NCBI RefSeq assembly: GCF_002282855.1
Contig: NZ_NRIR01000006.1
Location: 186,001 to 250,000 of the forward strand
Origin: Paraferrimonas sedimenticola
Lineage (GTDB): Bacteria > Pseudomonadota > Gammaproteobacteria > Enterobacterales > Shewanellaceae
Direction: 5' to 3'
DNA length: 64,000 nt
The notes under the pieces were generated by a model. The model was not told the DNA's origin and searched no databases. It was given only the letters and a program-made list of their open reading frames with translations. Positions within the stretch are counted from its first letter, which is position 1. Each line of letters starts with the position of its first letter. The translations under genes were made by a program, and so were the position numbers. Of the stretch, positions 8,365-16,433 are shown piece by piece.

Positions 8365-10029
8365 TTGAAATGCGATAGCTTCATGTCATTGAGCTTTGCC
8401 TCATTACGGCGTTGCTTGCCACTGTTACTACTCAGCTTGAGTGGTTGCAGCCCTTCGGACTCGCCCGCTACCGCTGGGCTGGTTTATTGCTCCGAGGGTA
8501 ACCCTGAGAGTTTTAACCCTCAGCGTGTAACGTCCGGCACCACCATTGATGCCACTTCACATCAGATTTACGACCGCTTGATTAATTTCGATATGAGCGT
8601 CGGTGATTATGTTCCAGGTCTAGCTGTGAAGTGGGACATTTCAGAAGACGGATTGGTCTACCGATTCCAACTTCGCCAAAACGTCGACTTTCATCAAACC
8701 GATTATTTCACCCCTACTCGTCGCTTTAACGCTGACGATGTACTTTTTAGTTTCGACCGAATTCGCCAGCCTTCGCATCCGTTTTATCTCGAAGGCACGG
8801 GTCAATTCCCCTTCTTTGAATCGGTACAATTTGCCCAACAGATTGAGTACATCAAGGCGCTAGGGCCCTACGAAGTGGAGTTTAAGCTCGCCCAGCCAGA
8901 TGTGACCTTTATGGCCAATCTCGCCACGGATTTCGCGGTCATTCTGTCAGGTGAATACGGCGACACGCTGCAACAGCAAGGCAACTTAGAAGCGCTAGAC
9001 CAGCTACCTGTGGGCACTGGGCCGTTTAAGCTGCACCAGTACGCCAAGAACCAGTACATTCGCTATCAACGTCACGACAAACATTGGCGCGGGCCGGTAG
9101 AAAACCCTCAGCTGGTATTCGATATTAGTCCCAACTCCACCACACGCTTAACCAAACTGATTACCAATGAGTGTGATATTTCGGCGCTGCCCAACAGCAA
9201 TGAATTGTCAGTATTGGGCAAATACCCGCAAGTGCGTATTGAGAACCAGCCAGGATTGAACGTGGCGTTTTGGGCACTCAATACTCAAAAACCGCCGTTT
9301 CACCTTTCAGAGGTCCGCCAAGCGCTGGCGCACGCCATCAATAAAGAAGCCATTTTGAAGGTGGTGTATAACAACACCGCAATTCAATCGCGCAGTTTGC
9401 TACCGCCCTTTTCTTGGGCTTACTCACCAAGCCGTTACGGTTACGAGTACGACCCTAACCAAGCCATTAAACTGCTGCGCGCAGCGGGAGTGGAAGAGTT
9501 AGAAATGGACATCTGGACCGTGCCGGTGGCTCGAGCCTACAACCCCAACTCACTCAAAACCGCCGAGTTGATTCAGGCAGATCTGGCACGAGTCGGGATC
9601 ACCGCCAACATCATTACCTACGACTGGAGTGTGTTTAACCAAAAAATGGCCAGCAACGAATACGACTCGGTGGTGATTGGTTGGAATGCTGACAACACAG
9701 ATCCAGACAATTTCTTCACGCCTCTGTTGAGTTGTAATTCGGTCAATTCCGGCAACAATCGCGCTCGCTGGTGCAACGAAACCTTCGATTGGTTGGTTCA
9801 GCACGCGCGCCAGACCACAGATCTGGCAGAGCGAAAAGCGCTTTATCGCCAAGCGGAGCGGTTAATTGCCATCGAAGCGCCACTGATTTCGCTAGCTCAC
9901 ACCACTCGCCAAATCATTCGTCACGAGCGCTTAGAAGGCCTAAAGCTAGCGCCCTTTGGCGGTTTAGCCCTTGCAGGCGCGGTCAAAACCAGTGATGACG
10001 ACGATGATGAGCAGGAGGCACAGCCATGA
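8365..10029 (+). CDS. sapA: SapA-type peptide-binding protein of ABC transporter, putative lipoprotein
   Basis: This is a family-5 extracellular solute-binding protein for the SapABCDF transporter, linked in enterobacteria and Haemophilus to antimicrobial peptide handling and potassium or heme uptake. It keeps characteristic SapA segments such as the DWFTPTR-like DYFTPTRRFNADDV, PVGTGPFKL and TAELIQADLARVG. The N-terminus ends in LSLSGC, a lipobox, suggesting membrane anchoring; E. coli SapA is a soluble periplasmic protein. The start could also be the internal ATG at 8383; neither has a clear ribosome site. The stop overlaps sapB by 4 bases. An acidic DDDDDE tail is present. Confidence 0.9.
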   Translation: MKCDSFMSLSFASLRRCLPLLLLSLSGCSPSDSPATAGLVYCSEGNPESFNPQRVTSGTTIDATSHQIYDRLINFDMSVGDYVPGLAVKWDISEDGLVYRFQLRQNVDFHQTDYFTPTRRFNADDVLFSFDRIRQPSHPFYLEGTGQFPFFESVQFAQQIEYIKALGPYEVEFKLAQPDVTFMANLATDFAVILSGEYGDTLQQQGNLEALDQLPVGTGPFKLHQYAKNQYIRYQRHDKHWRGPVENPQLVFDISPNSTTRLTKLITNECDISALPNSNELSVLGKYPQVRIENQPGLNVAFWALNTQKPPFHLSEVRQALAHAINKEAILKVVYNNTAIQSRSLLPPFSWAYSPSRYGYEYDPNQAIKLLRAAGVEELEMDIWTVPVARAYNPNSLKTAELIQADLARVGITANIITYDWSVFNQKMASNEYDSVVIGWNADNTDPDNFFTPLLSCNSVNSGNNRARWCNETFDWLVQHARQTTDLAERKALYRQAERLIAIEAPLISLAHTTRQIIRHERLEGLKLAPFGGLALAGAVKTSDDDDDEQEAQP

Positions 10030-11057
10030 GTATTTATCTGCTGCGACGCCTCAACCTCTTCTTGGCCACCACCATGCTGTTGTTTATTGTGGTGTTCTGG
10101 GTCAGTTATCAATTTCCTGGCGAACGCAGTTATATCCTTACCGGCATCAGCCAACCCAGTCCTGAGCAAATGGTCGATATCGAACAAACCTACGCCTTGG
10201 ACTCCTCTGCACCAGTTCAGTTTTTGGCTTACACAAAAGCCCGCTTAAGTGGCGATTTTGGCTTATCGGTGACCTCGCAACAACCCGTGTTTGACGAGAT
10301 GATGAGTTTGATTCCGGCGTCGCTTGAGCTGGGCATGATGGCCATCATAGTAGCACTGGCGTTGGGGCTACCTTTAGGAGTGATTGCCGCCCAAACTCGA
10401 AACAAACTGCTGCAAAATACGATACTGGCACTGACTCTCGGGGGCTACTCAATTCCGGTATTCTGGTTGGGTATCACCCTCTCCCTGTGGTTTGGTCTGG
10501 AACTTAATTTAGTGCCAGTTAACGGCCGCTTTAATCTGCTTTATCCGGTGGAACCGGTAACCGGCTTTTTATTAATAGACACACTGCTCAGCGATGCCCC
10601 ATATCGCATCGCCGCATTTTACGATGCACTGGCGCATTTGGTGTTACCCACTCTAACGTTGGCCCTGTTGCCATTTACTATGGTGGTGCGCATCACTCGC
10701 GCTGCTATGGTGACAGTGATGGAGCAGAATTACATTAAGGCGGCGGAGGCTCGCGGTTTGTCGGCTTTGCAGATAACTCTGCGCCACAGTTTGCCAAACG
10801 CCATGCTGCCAGTGCTGCGCACCTTTGGGTTAATGTTGGGCACCATAGGCACGTACGCGATTATTACCGAAGTGATTTTCTCTTGGCCGGGCATTGGTGC
10901 TTGGTTGGTTTCGGCCATCTTTCAGCGAGATTACCCCGCCATTCAAGGCGGCGTGCTGGTCACCAGCATGTTCATTATCTTCTCCACCATTACTGTGGAA
11001 GTGATTCACCATAAGGTTAACCCAAGCAGTCGTAAGGAACTTTATGGCATTCACTGA
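10026..11057 (+). CDS. sapB: Peptide ABC transporter permease SapB
   Basis: This 343-residue inner-membrane permease is of the DppB/OppB type. There is a transmembrane helix near residues 9-30, a periplasmic stretch, then a membrane-spanning core with the EAA-loop EARGLSALQITLRHSLPNAM that couples to the ATPases. It overlaps sapA by 4 bases and sapC by 14 bases. It is slightly longer than E. coli SapB (321). Confidence 0.93.
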   Translation: MSIYLLRRLNLFLATTMLLFIVVFWVSYQFPGERSYILTGISQPSPEQMVDIEQTYALDSSAPVQFLAYTKARLSGDFGLSVTSQQPVFDEMMSLIPASLELGMMAIIVALALGLPLGVIAAQTRNKLLQNTILALTLGGYSIPVFWLGITLSLWFGLELNLVPVNGRFNLLYPVEPVTGFLLIDTLLSDAPYRIAAFYDALAHLVLPTLTLALLPFTMVVRITRAAMVTVMEQNYIKAAEARGLSALQITLRHSLPNAMLPVLRTFGLMLGTIGTYAIITEVIFSWPGIGAWLVSAIFQRDYPAIQGGVLVTSMFIIFSTITVEVIHHKVNPSSRKELYGIH

Positions 11058-11937
11058 TCGCTATTTAGACGAGCCGATACGCTCACCGAGTCGCCAGTTG
11101 TGGCGACAGTTCCGCCGCAACCCGTTTTCGCTGCTCGGGCTTTGGGGGCTATCGATGCTGATGCTCATCATGCTACTAGGGCCTTGGTTAGCGCCTTTTC
11201 CAGCCGAAATGCAAAATCAGCAAGCCCTATTACTGCCGCCGTCTTGGGCGGATGATGGTGTGGTGCGTCACTTTCTCGGTACCGATGATCTTGGCCGAGA
11301 CATCTGGTCTCGTTTGTTACACGGCGCTCACCTCACCTTTGGCTCTGCAATTTTGGTGGTTGGTTTGACCCTGACGGTCGGTTTTGCCATTGGCGCGGTA
11401 TCTGGCACTCTAACCGGTCTGAAATCCAGTATTTTGGGTCACTTGCTAGACGCTCTGCTGTCGATACCCTCTTTGCTGCTGGCAATTTTGTTCGCCGCCG
11501 TTTTGGGGCCAGGGCTGTCTAACGTGCTGTGGGCCGTCGGCCTGGCGCTACTACCTCAGTTTGTGCACACAGTCCATCACGCCATTCACGACGAAATGCA
11601 AAAAGCCTATGTCACCGCTGCGCGCCTAGATGGCGCCAATCGACGCCAGATCTTTTGGTTTGTGGTCATGCCAAATGTGTGGGACACCTTGATTGTAACC
11701 ACTACCCTGTCGGTTTCGGTGGCCATCTTAGACATCGCTGCCTTGGGCTTTTTAGGTCTTGGCGCCCAGTCGCCAACGCCTGAATGGGGCGCCATGGTAG
11801 CCCAAAGCATGGACAACTTGCTATTGGCTCCATGGACTATCACCATCCCCGGCTTTGCCATCTTGTTTAGCGTGCTGGCGATTAATCTTGTGGGCGATGG
11901 TCTTCGCTCCGCGCTCAACGCGCTACAAAAGGCTTAA
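11044..11937 (+). CDS. sapC: Peptide ABC transporter permease SapC
   Basis: This 297-residue permease is of the DppC/OppC type and partners SapB. An N-terminal membrane segment follows a charged start; the DDLGRDIWSR motif and the EAA-loop-like TAARLDGANRRQIFWFVVMP are characteristic. The ribosome site AAGGAA lies inside the end of sapB, with an overlap of 14 bases. The stop is 2 bases before sapD. Confidence 0.94.
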   Translation: MAFTDRYLDEPIRSPSRQLWRQFRRNPFSLLGLWGLSMLMLIMLLGPWLAPFPAEMQNQQALLLPPSWADDGVVRHFLGTDDLGRDIWSRLLHGAHLTFGSAILVVGLTLTVGFAIGAVSGTLTGLKSSILGHLLDALLSIPSLLLAILFAAVLGPGLSNVLWAVGLALLPQFVHTVHHAIHDEMQKAYVTAARLDGANRRQIFWFVVMPNVWDTLIVTTTLSVSVAILDIAALGFLGLGAQSPTPEWGAMVAQSMDNLLLAPWTITIPGFAILFSVLAINLVGDGLRSALNALQKA

Positions 11938-11939
11938 TT

Positions 11940-12971
11940 ATGCCGCTACTCGACGTACGCAACCTCACCATAGAACTCGATACCCCTCACGGGCGAGTGC
12001 CCGCGCTAGAGCAAGTATCACTAACCATCAGCAGTGGTGAAATCCACGGATTAGTCGGTGAATCTGGCAGTGGTAAAAGCCTATTAGCTCAGGCCGTAAT
12101 GGGTATATCGGACAATCGTTGCCACATCACGGCTGACCGCTTGAGCTGGGACGGTCAAAGCCTGCTTGGCATGAGTTCACGGGAACGCCGCGCCATTATG
12201 GGACGCGACATCGCCATGATTTTCCAAGAGCCCACCAGTTGCCTAGACCCAGCCCAACCCATAGGTAAGCAACTCAGCGAGGGCATGCAGCTCGCACCAG
12301 AGGAACTAAAGGGCTTGTGGTTTTGGCAAAAACGCCGCGCCCAACGCAAGCACATAGTCAACTGGCTACACAAGGTCGGCATCAAAGACCATGAGTCGAT
12401 AATGGAGAGTTATCCCTGGGAGCTCACCGAGGGCGAGTGCCAAAAAGTGATGATAGCGATGGCCCTGTCCAATCAGCCGCGTCTGTTGATTGCCGATGAG
12501 CCCACCAACTCGATGGAAGCGAATACCACAGCACAGATTCAGCGCCTGCTGGTAAAACTCAACCAGTTGCACAACGTGTCGATATTGCTAATTAGCAACG
12601 ACCTTGAGTCAATGGCCAACCACTGCGACAAGTTGACCATTTTGTACTGTGGCCAGACCATGGAAGCCGGGCCCATGGAAAAGCTGCTTGAGCGGCCCCA
12701 CCACCCCTATACGCACGCCTTGATTAGCAACTTCCCCCAATTCTCTACCGAGATAGGTCACAAAGAAATGCTGCCCACCTTAGCAGGGGCGGTACCAGCA
12801 CTGCAGCATCTACCGATTGGCTGTCGCTTAGGCCCCCGTTGCCCACAAGCTCAAAAGACCTGTGTTAAGACGCCTAGGTTAAAGGTGGCAAAAGGTCGTA
12901 GCTACGCCTGCCACTTTCCTTTGAACAAGACCAAGAAGAAAAAGGACAGCAAGCATGACGGCACTGCTTGA
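11940..12971 (+). CDS. sapD: Peptide ABC transporter ATPase SapD
   Basis: This 343-residue ATPase is of the OppD class. Walker A is GESGSGKS (40-47) and Walker B LLIADE (182-187). The signature is LTEGE (162-166) rather than LSGGQ, a form I recall for SapD generally. The H-loop reads LLISNDL with Asn220 where ABC ATPases have the switch histidine. The C-terminal oligopeptide-transporter extension with IGCRLGPRCP and further cysteines is present. It overlaps sapF by 17 bases. Confidence 0.94.
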   Translation: MPLLDVRNLTIELDTPHGRVPALEQVSLTISSGEIHGLVGESGSGKSLLAQAVMGISDNRCHITADRLSWDGQSLLGMSSRERRAIMGRDIAMIFQEPTSCLDPAQPIGKQLSEGMQLAPEELKGLWFWQKRRAQRKHIVNWLHKVGIKDHESIMESYPWELTEGECQKVMIAMALSNQPRLLIADEPTNSMEANTTAQIQRLLVKLNQLHNVSILLISNDLESMANHCDKLTILYCGQTMEAGPMEKLLERPHHPYTHALISNFPQFSTEIGHKEMLPTLAGAVPALQHLPIGCRLGPRCPQAQKTCVKTPRLKVAKGRSYACHFPLNKTKKKKDSKHDGTA

Positions 12972-13752
12972 AGTTAACGGCATATCCAAGCGCTACTTCA
13001 GCGGCTACCGCCGCTTTAAGCGCCGCTACAAGGACGCCCTTAAGCCCACCAGTTTTGAGTTGCAGCAGGGCCAGACTCTCGCGATATTGGGACAAACCGG
13101 CTCGGGCAAAACCACCTTGGCGCGTATTTTGGCAGGCGCCGAGTCCCCTACCCAAGGCGAAATACTGTTTCGCGGCGAGCCCTTGGCAGAGCAAGACCAC
13201 AAACAGCGCTGTCGTTGTATTCGAATGATATTCCAAGACCCAAGCACCAGCTTAAATCCCAAACTGACCATTGGTGAATTGCTATCAGAGCCACTGAAAT
13301 TCAGTGCAGATTTGGACGATGCCAGTAGCCAGACCATCATCAACAACAACTTGCGCCAAGTGGGTCTGCTGCCAGACCATGCCGAATTTTACCCGCACAT
13401 GTTGTCCGTCGGACAAAAACAACGAGTGGCGGTTGCTCGCGCTTTGATGCTGGAGCCTGAGATTATTATCGCCGACGAAGCGCTGGCGGATTTGGACCTT
13501 TCTATTCGCTCCCAAATCGTCAACTTGCTGCTGTCGCTGCAACAGAAACTTGGCATTAGCTTTATCATAGTGACTCAAGATCTGAACATTATTCGCCATA
13601 TGAGCGATGAGCTGATGATCATGGCCGACGGTGAGGTAGTAGAGCATGGCAAGAGCCAGCAGCTATTAGACGACCCACAGCACGAATACACCCAACGTCT
13701 GCTCAGCCAAACACCACAAAGCTCGGCATTTGGCGGAAAAGCACGCCAGTAG
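12955..13752 (+). CDS. sapF: Peptide ABC transporter ATPase SapF
   Basis: This 265-residue ATPase is of the OppF class. It shows Walker A GQTGSGKT (46-53), signature LSVGQ (150-154) and Walker [13 protein letters not shown]. The H-loop is VTQDL with Gln208 instead of the switch His. An AAGGA ribosome site lies 8 bases before the ATG, inside sapD. It is the last gene of sapABCDF, with fabV 100 bases downstream and no terminator seen between. Confidence 0.93.
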   Translation: MTALLEVNGISKRYFSGYRRFKRRYKDALKPTSFELQQGQTLAILGQTGSGKTTLARILAGAESPTQGEILFRGEPLAEQDHKQRCRCIRMIFQDPSTSLNPKLTIGELLSEPLKFSADLDDASSQTIINNNLRQVGLLPDHAEFYPHMLSVGQKQRVAVARALMLEPEIIIADEALADLDLSIRSQIVNLLLSLQQKLGISFIIVTQDLNIIRHMSDELMIMADGEVVEHGKSQQLLDDPQHEYTQRLLSQTPQSSAFGGKARQ

Positions 13753-13778
13753 TCCTCCAACCACTGCCCCAAAGCACC

Positions 13779-13845
13779 ATTTTGCAAGGAAAATCCGTGC
13801 CAATTGGGCGATAACCTTTTATCCTATGGCAGATTTTGCAAGGAA
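13779..13845. repeat. 13-bp direct repeat upstream of fabV
   Basis: ATTTTGCAAGGAA occurs at 13779-13791 and 13833-13845, 54 bases apart, in the 100-base sapF-fabV gap. The second copy supplies the AAGGA ribosome site of fabV. The first may be an operator half or a remnant of a duplicated leader. Nothing known to me explains it. Confidence 0.55.
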
Positions 13846-13852
13846 CCCAAAG

Positions 13853-15055
13853 ATGATTATTAAACCGAAAATTCGTGGTTTTATCTGCACCACGACCCAT
13901 CCCACTGGATGCGAGCAAAACGTAAAACAACAAATTGAATACACCAAAGCCCAAGGTCCTATCGCCAACGCCCCAAAACGCGTTTTGGTTATCGGCTCTT
14001 CAAGCGGCTACGGTTTGGCCTCGCGCATTACTGCCGCCTTTGGTGGTAACGCATCAACCATTGGCGTGTTTTTCGAGAAGCCTGGCACCGAGCGCAAGCC
14101 AGGGACCGCAGGTTGGTACAACTCAGCAGCGTTTGACAAGTACGCCAAAGAAGCGGGCTTGTACTCTAAAAGCTTAAATGGCGATGCTTTCTCCAACGAA
14201 GCCAAGCAAAAGGCCATCGACCTGATCAAAGCCGACCTAGGCCAAGTCGATATGGTGGTTTACTCGCTAGCATCGCCTGTGCGTAAAATGCCTGACACAG
14301 GTGAAGTGATTCGCTCAAGCCTTAAGCCTATCGGTGAAACTTACACAGCGACCGCCGTAGACACCAACAAAGACACCATTATTGAAGCCAGCGTTGAAGC
14401 CGCTACCGAGCAAGAAATTGCCGATACGGTTACCGTGATGGGCGGACAAGACTGGGAGCTTTGGATGGAAGCGCTAGCGCAAGCTGGCGTTCTGGCTGAC
14501 GGTTGCAAAACCGTGGCTTACAGCTACATCGGCACCGAAATCACCTGGCCAATCTACTGGCACGGTGCGCTTGGTCAAGCCAAGCAAGACTTAGATCGCG
14601 CCGCTAAAGGCCTGCACGACAAGCTAAGCGCCACCGGTGGTGCTGCGCACGTAGCGGTACTTAAGTCGGTGGTGACTCAAGCCTCTTCTGCCATTCCGGT
14701 AATGCCTTTGTACATCGCCATGGTGTTTAAGAAAATGCGCGAAGAAGGCCTGCACGAAGGCTGTATCGAGCAAATTCAGCGCATGTTCCGCGAGCGTTTG
14801 TACTTGGCCGATGGCGGTGCGACCCCAACCGATGAAGACAACCGTCTGCGTCTGGACGACTGGGAGCTTCGCGAGAGCATTCAGCAGCACTGTCGCGACC
14901 TGTGGCCTCAGGTAACTACCGAGAACCTAGCTGAGTTGACCGACTACCGCGAGTACAAAGAAGAGTTCTTAAGCCTATTCGGCTTTGGTTATGAAGGCGT
15001 TGATTACGACGCTGAGGTTAACCCTGAAGTTCACTTTGACGTGGCGGATATCTAA
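13853..15055 (+). CDS. fabV: Enoyl-ACP reductase FabV (NADH-dependent)
   Basis: FabV reduces trans-2-enoyl-ACP at the last step of the fatty acid elongation cycle and is known for triclosan tolerance. Starting at 13853 gives 400 residues, the family length, with AAGGA 8 bases upstream; longer in-frame starts only add a non-conserved leader. The N-terminus [20 protein letters not shown] is typical. The NADH-binding [15 protein letters not shown] (44-58) and the catalytic Tyr235-X8-Lys244 ([10 protein letters not shown]) are intact. It lies behind the sap operon and ends before a strong terminator. Confidence 0.96.
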   Translation: MIIKPKIRGFICTTTHPTGCEQNVKQQIEYTKAQGPIANAPKRVLVIGSSSGYGLASRITAAFGGNASTIGVFFEKPGTERKPGTAGWYNSAAFDKYAKEAGLYSKSLNGDAFSNEAKQKAIDLIKADLGQVDMVVYSLASPVRKMPDTGEVIRSSLKPIGETYTATAVDTNKDTIIEASVEAATEQEIADTVTVMGGQDWELWMEALAQAGVLADGCKTVAYSYIGTEITWPIYWHGALGQAKQDLDRAAKGLHDKLSATGGAAHVAVLKSVVTQASSAIPVMPLYIAMVFKKMREEGLHEGCIEQIQRMFRERLYLADGGATPTDEDNRLRLDDWELRESIQQHCRDLWPQVTTENLAELTDYREYKEEFLSLFGFGYEGVDYDAEVNPEVHFDVADI

Positions 15056-15081
15056 CTGAGTAATCTGTGTTAGCGAGCCAT

Positions 15082-15120
15082 AAAAAAATCCCGCGCCTTG
15101 ACTAAGCCGCGGGATTTTTT
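15082..15120. terminator. Bidirectional terminator between fabV and the cytochrome b gene
   Basis: An A-tract, a GC-rich stem (AAAATCCCGCG paired with CGCGGGATTTT) and a T-tract make a hairpin that works for fabV on the plus strand and for the hemG-cytochrome operon on the minus strand. Confidence 0.9.
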
Positions 15121-15152
15121 GTGGGTATTTCTTATGGGTATTGGTCGTGTGT

Positions 15153-15665
15153 TTAGCGGAAGGTTTCAATGTAGTGGCCCAGCGCTGCAACCGCGTGAAC
15201 CGCCAGTGCCCACAATAGGCTCCAAGCCAAACTGGTGTGCCAGTCGTACCAGCTAAGCGCTTGCGCGCCCGAGCTCAAATAGCCCATTAGGCCGCTGACG
15301 CCGGCGCCAATTAGCAATAGCATAGCGATACCTTCAATCCAGGCCAGTAGGCCACCGTCAATGGCGCTAGGCAGCCGTCCTTTAGTCAGCCCCTTAAGGT
15401 CGCGAACCACTTGAGCGAAATCCGCCACCAGCCAAGAGTAATGGCTGCGCCATTTGCCATGCGCCAAATTGGTTAGCCAAAAGCCAACAGACAACAAAGT
15501 CACTAAACCGCCAAACCATAGATGGTTCCATTCCCACAAGCCAGGGCTCATGGCTAACTTGGCCATTTTGACACCGCCAGCACTGACGAATAGCCAAATC
15601 ACCACCAACACCAGCAGTAGGTGCAAACGCTTGATAAGATCCGGTATTTTGTGTGCGCTGAACAT
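15153..15665 (-). CDS. Cytochrome b561-like di-heme membrane protein
   Basis: This 170-residue protein has four predicted membrane helices (about 13-30, 44-66, 107-130 and 143-165). Histidines inside or near helices (H15, H48, H143, H157) fit heme b ligation as in the cytochrome b561/Ni-hydrogenase b-subunit family. It follows hemG by 10 bases in the same operon. Since HemG passes electrons from protoporphyrinogen oxidation to the quinone pool, an electron-transfer partner role is plausible but inferred. The ribosome site is weak. Confidence 0.7.
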   Translation of the reverse strand: MFSAHKIPDLIKRLHLLLVLVVIWLFVSAGGVKMAKLAMSPGLWEWNHLWFGGLVTLLSVGFWLTNLAHGKWRSHYSWLVADFAQVVRDLKGLTKGRLPSAIDGGLLAWIEGIAMLLLIGAGVSGLMGYLSSGAQALSWYDWHTSLAWSLLWALAVHAVAALGHYIETFR

Positions 15666-15675
15666 CAGACGAGCC

Positions 15676-16203
15676 CTAAGCCAAGCGAGCTAACTGATGA
15701 GCAAAGTCACGCACCTTGCTCCAATCCGTGTACTCAATCACCGCGTCTTTGTTGGTTGGCCCCTTGGTCATCCACATGATAAATCGAATAATATTGCGGT
15801 CGAAAAAGTTGTAACTTGGATAGTTAATTTTGCCGCCAAACACCGAGCACAGCGATGGCTGCCAGCCGCTCTTCGACAAGAACTGCTGCATGTAAGGGTT
15901 GGTCTCGGCGGTATTTTTTTCGGGCTTACGAGCCACAAGGTTCACCGAGAAAAAGGCGTTGGGAATCGACTCTAGCTGTTGACGATACTTATCGACAAAA
16001 GCAAACACTGCTGGATTGTGACGACCGTGATAAATACTGGCACCAATTAACAACTTATCGATTTGGCTAAAGTCACCGTCAAACTCGTCTAACGCCTGCA
16101 GTTGGGCTTGATGCCCTGCTTGGCTCAGCTCATCTGCAATGGCTTTGCAGATCTTCATGGCTTGGCCATGGGTACTGGAGTAAAAGATGTGAATTCGACT
16201 CAA
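15676..16203 (-). CDS. hemG: Menaquinone-dependent protoporphyrinogen IX dehydrogenase
   Basis: HemG oxidises protoporphyrinogen IX to protoporphyrin IX, the penultimate step of heme synthesis, with FMN and quinones as acceptor. The 175-residue flavodoxin fold starts MSRIHIFYSSTHGQ (FMN phosphate loop). It carries the HemG-specific SVNLVARKPEKNT and a C-terminal YTDW motif. The start codon is TTG (position 16203) with AAGG 7 bases upstream. It is followed by the cytochrome b-like gene. Confidence 0.93.
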   Translation of the reverse strand: MSRIHIFYSSTHGQAMKICKAIADELSQAGHQAQLQALDEFDGDFSQIDKLLIGASIYHGRHNPAVFAFVDKYRQQLESIPNAFFSVNLVARKPEKNTAETNPYMQQFLSKSGWQPSLCSVFGGKINYPSYNFFDRNIIRFIMWMTKGPTNKDAVIEYTDWSKVRDFAHQLARLA

Positions 16204-16433
16204 AATCTGGCCTTCTGGGTAAGCTAGGATCTAGCTCAATAATAGTCATTGTGACGGGTGTAAACTCAGAAGCAGATCACTATCCAAGCGGTCTGCCGTG
16301 CGATTTAGCAGCTTCTGAACAATAGTGTGACCTAGGCTTACCTATTGAAAACCAAGGTAGTCGTAAATCGGGATTGGTAGGCACAAAAAAGGCGCGAAAG
16401 CGCGCCTTTTAATTAACGTCTCAAGCAAGCCGT
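16204..16433. other. Intergenic region hemG-ppiD
   Basis: The 230 bases carry the ppiD terminator at 16385-16410. The remainder must contain the hemG promoter, but I see no convincing -35/-10 pair and no small gene. Confidence 0.5.
16385..16410. terminator. Terminator downstream of ppiD
   Basis: AAAAGGCGCG, loop AAAG, CGCGCCTTTT form a symmetrical stem flanked by A and T runs. It lies 24 bases beyond the ppiD stop codon on the minus strand. Confidence 0.9.
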
